Below are positions 5,717 to 6,609 of a stretch of DNA of 6,609 bases, one piece after another; within the stretch, counting starts at the first letter, position 1; each line of letters starts with the position of its first letter. The notes under the pieces are model-generated. The model did not search any database. It was not told the DNA's origin and was given only the letters and a program-made list of their open reading frames with translations. The position numbers and the translations under genes were made by a program. The DNA comes from Chloroflexi bacterium RBG_16_57_11 (GTDB lineage: Bacteria > Chloroflexota > Anaerolineae > Anaerolineales > UBA4823). Where the stretch lies: the NCBI GenBank assembly GCA_001795165.1, contig MGNS01000118.1, positions 2,111 to 8,719 of the forward strand. The letters run 5' to 3'.

Positions 5717-5763
5717 GCAATGATCTGACCAATTACACAGAACTTGTTTTTTTTTGCATGAAA

Positions 5764-6609
5764 TCAAACCACAAGTGCCGCAGCCAATCGCGCCGCCGCG
5801 GCGTTGCTGGGGCACACGATCACACCACCCCGCTCCAAGGCCTGCACCTGCGCGCTGAGACGCTGCGGGTCCTCTTCGGTGCCGGTGACCGAGGCAATCA
5901 CAAGCAGTCCTCGCCCACCGTCTGAGGCCAGACGCCGGGCGCGCTGGATCGCCGGGACCAGCTCGCCAGCCGGGTCGGGATGCGCCCCATAACCCAGCAC
6001 GACGTCGAGCATCAGCACAGCCACCTCAGGATCGCCAGCCTCCTGTATCAACCGGCGGATACGCAGGTCGTTGTCAATCATCGGGTGTGGCCGGCCTACA
6101 GTAAATTCCTCTTCACCCAGATCTACTGCGCTATGGCCCTGGCTGCGGTTCGAATCCGGGAGCTGGTGACTCGGGTCAAGCGGTGCGTTGGATTGCACCG
6201 GCTTCGATACCAAATCGCGCCAGATCACCTGGGCTTCATAACACAGCGTCCCGCCGGAGAACAGGCCGCGCAGGTAGCGTTGCCCAGGTGCCAGATGACG
6301 GCGCAGCGAAACGGGGTCGACGGTTAACCCACCCATCCCAGCCGGATAGCTTTCACCTGGCATAACACCGGCCAGGGCAAATGAAGCCGCCAGGGAGGCT
6401 GCTTCTTCCAGGGTACGGGCGATTTTGTGATTCGGCGAGGCCAGCTCGGCAATTTCCCCACCTAACAGGCACACCACACTGGGCTTGTCGCTCTTGGCTA
6501 CCTGCTCCAGCACCTTTCTGGCTACCGCCTCGGCGGGCGGCTTGCTCACCAGCAGTATTACCTGTGTGTTGGGATCGGCTTGAAGTGATTCCAGGGCGGC
6601 CAGCATCAT
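5764..6609 (-). CDS. fdrA: FdrA-family acyl-CoA synthetase-like protein, C-terminal 281 residues (5' end outside window)
   Basis: The reading frame continues past the right edge, so the first visible residue (a Met) is internal. The visible part has the succinyl-CoA-synthetase-alpha-like core of FdrA: TQVILLVSKPPAEAVA near 15-30, PSVVCLLGG near 43-51, then RYLRGLFSGGTLCYEA at 111-126 and RPHPMIDNDLRIRRLIQEAGDPEVAVLMLDVVLGYGAHPDPA near 173-214, split blocks diagnostic of FdrA. A final Rossmann-like part ends in GGVIVCPSNAAAARLAA. In E. coli FdrA (AllF) is one subunit of oxamate carbamoyltransferase, with YlbE (AllG), the DUF1116 family present here. The N-terminal CoA-binding domain is missing only because of the window edge. 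A 112-nt gap with its own promoter separates it from the next gene, and no terminator is visible, so read-through is likely. Confidence 0.93.
   Translation of the reverse strand: MMLAALESLQADPNTQVILLVSKPPAEAVARKVLEQVAKSDKPSVVCLLGGEIAELASPNHKIARTLEEAASLAASFALAGVMPGESYPAGMGGLTVDPVSLRRHLAPGQRYLRGLFSGGTLCYEAQVIWRDLVSKPVQSNAPLDPSHQLPDSNRSQGHSAVDLGEEEFTVGRPHPMIDNDLRIRRLIQEAGDPEVAVLMLDVVLGYGAHPDPAGELVPAIQRARRLASDGGRGLLVIASVTGTEEDPQRLSAQVQALERGGVIVCPSNAAAARLAAALVV

Noticed and set aside
5711..5755. GGTCA/TGACC dyad followed by a nine-T run as a terminator on the plus strand
   Set aside because: The stem is only 5 bp with a 10-nt loop, the T-run is 16 nt away, and there is no plus-strand gene to terminate.
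1..6609. tRNA, rRNA, CRISPR array, insertion sequence or riboswitch
   Set aside because: No cloverleaf, regular spaced repeat, transposase frame or recognisable aptamer was seen; the gaps between genes are all under 150 nt and are accounted for.

Overview
The window shows eight protein-coding genes, all on the minus strand, so transcription runs from the right edge to the left edge. The protein families and moderately GC-rich coding sequence suggest a bacterium of environmental type. The mix (FdrA, DUF1116, cyclase-fold hydrolase, SCP2-type thiolase, Phd/PIN toxin-antitoxin) would fit an uncultured Chloroflexota/Anaerolineae-like lineage, but nothing here proves the taxon.

In order of transcription: an fdrA gene cut by the right edge (5764-6609); a 112-nt gap carrying a good sigma70-type promoter and an AT-rich inverted repeat; a Phd/YefM antitoxin (5358-5651) overlapping a VapC-like PIN toxin (4958-5380); a DUF1116 protein (3523-4926); a cytosine-deaminase-like amidohydrolase (2129-3379, TTG start proposed); a cyclase/kynurenine-formamidase-fold metal hydrolase (1137-2018); a GNAT-like protein (434-1123); and a thiolase cut by the left edge (1-429). 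The last three are tightly packed, with gaps of 13 and 4 nt and a Shine-Dalgarno that overlaps a stop codon, as expected for one operon. No intrinsic terminator was seen on the coding strand.

FdrA and DUF1116 proteins are known partners. In E. coli they (FdrA/AllF, YlbE/AllG), with a DUF2877 protein (AllH), form oxamate carbamoyltransferase, which phosphorolyses a ureido acid to carbamoyl phosphate. Beside them here are two putative cyclic-amide hydrolases (amidohydrolase and cyclase fold), a GNAT-like protein and a thiolase. The likely theme is stepwise opening and breakdown of a nitrogen-containing ring or ureide, with the carbon skeleton handled as a CoA thioester. The substrate cannot be read from sequence.

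Three things stand out. Two of the enzymes lack residues that are catalytic in the textbook members: the thiolase has Pro where the nucleophilic Cys is expected, and the amidohydrolase has Leu at a metal-ligand His and Asp at the catalytic Glu. The amidohydrolase cistron is bracketed by two 33-nt perfect hairpins that differ by a compensatory base-pair change. A self-promoted toxin-antitoxin module sits between fdrA and its partner gene.
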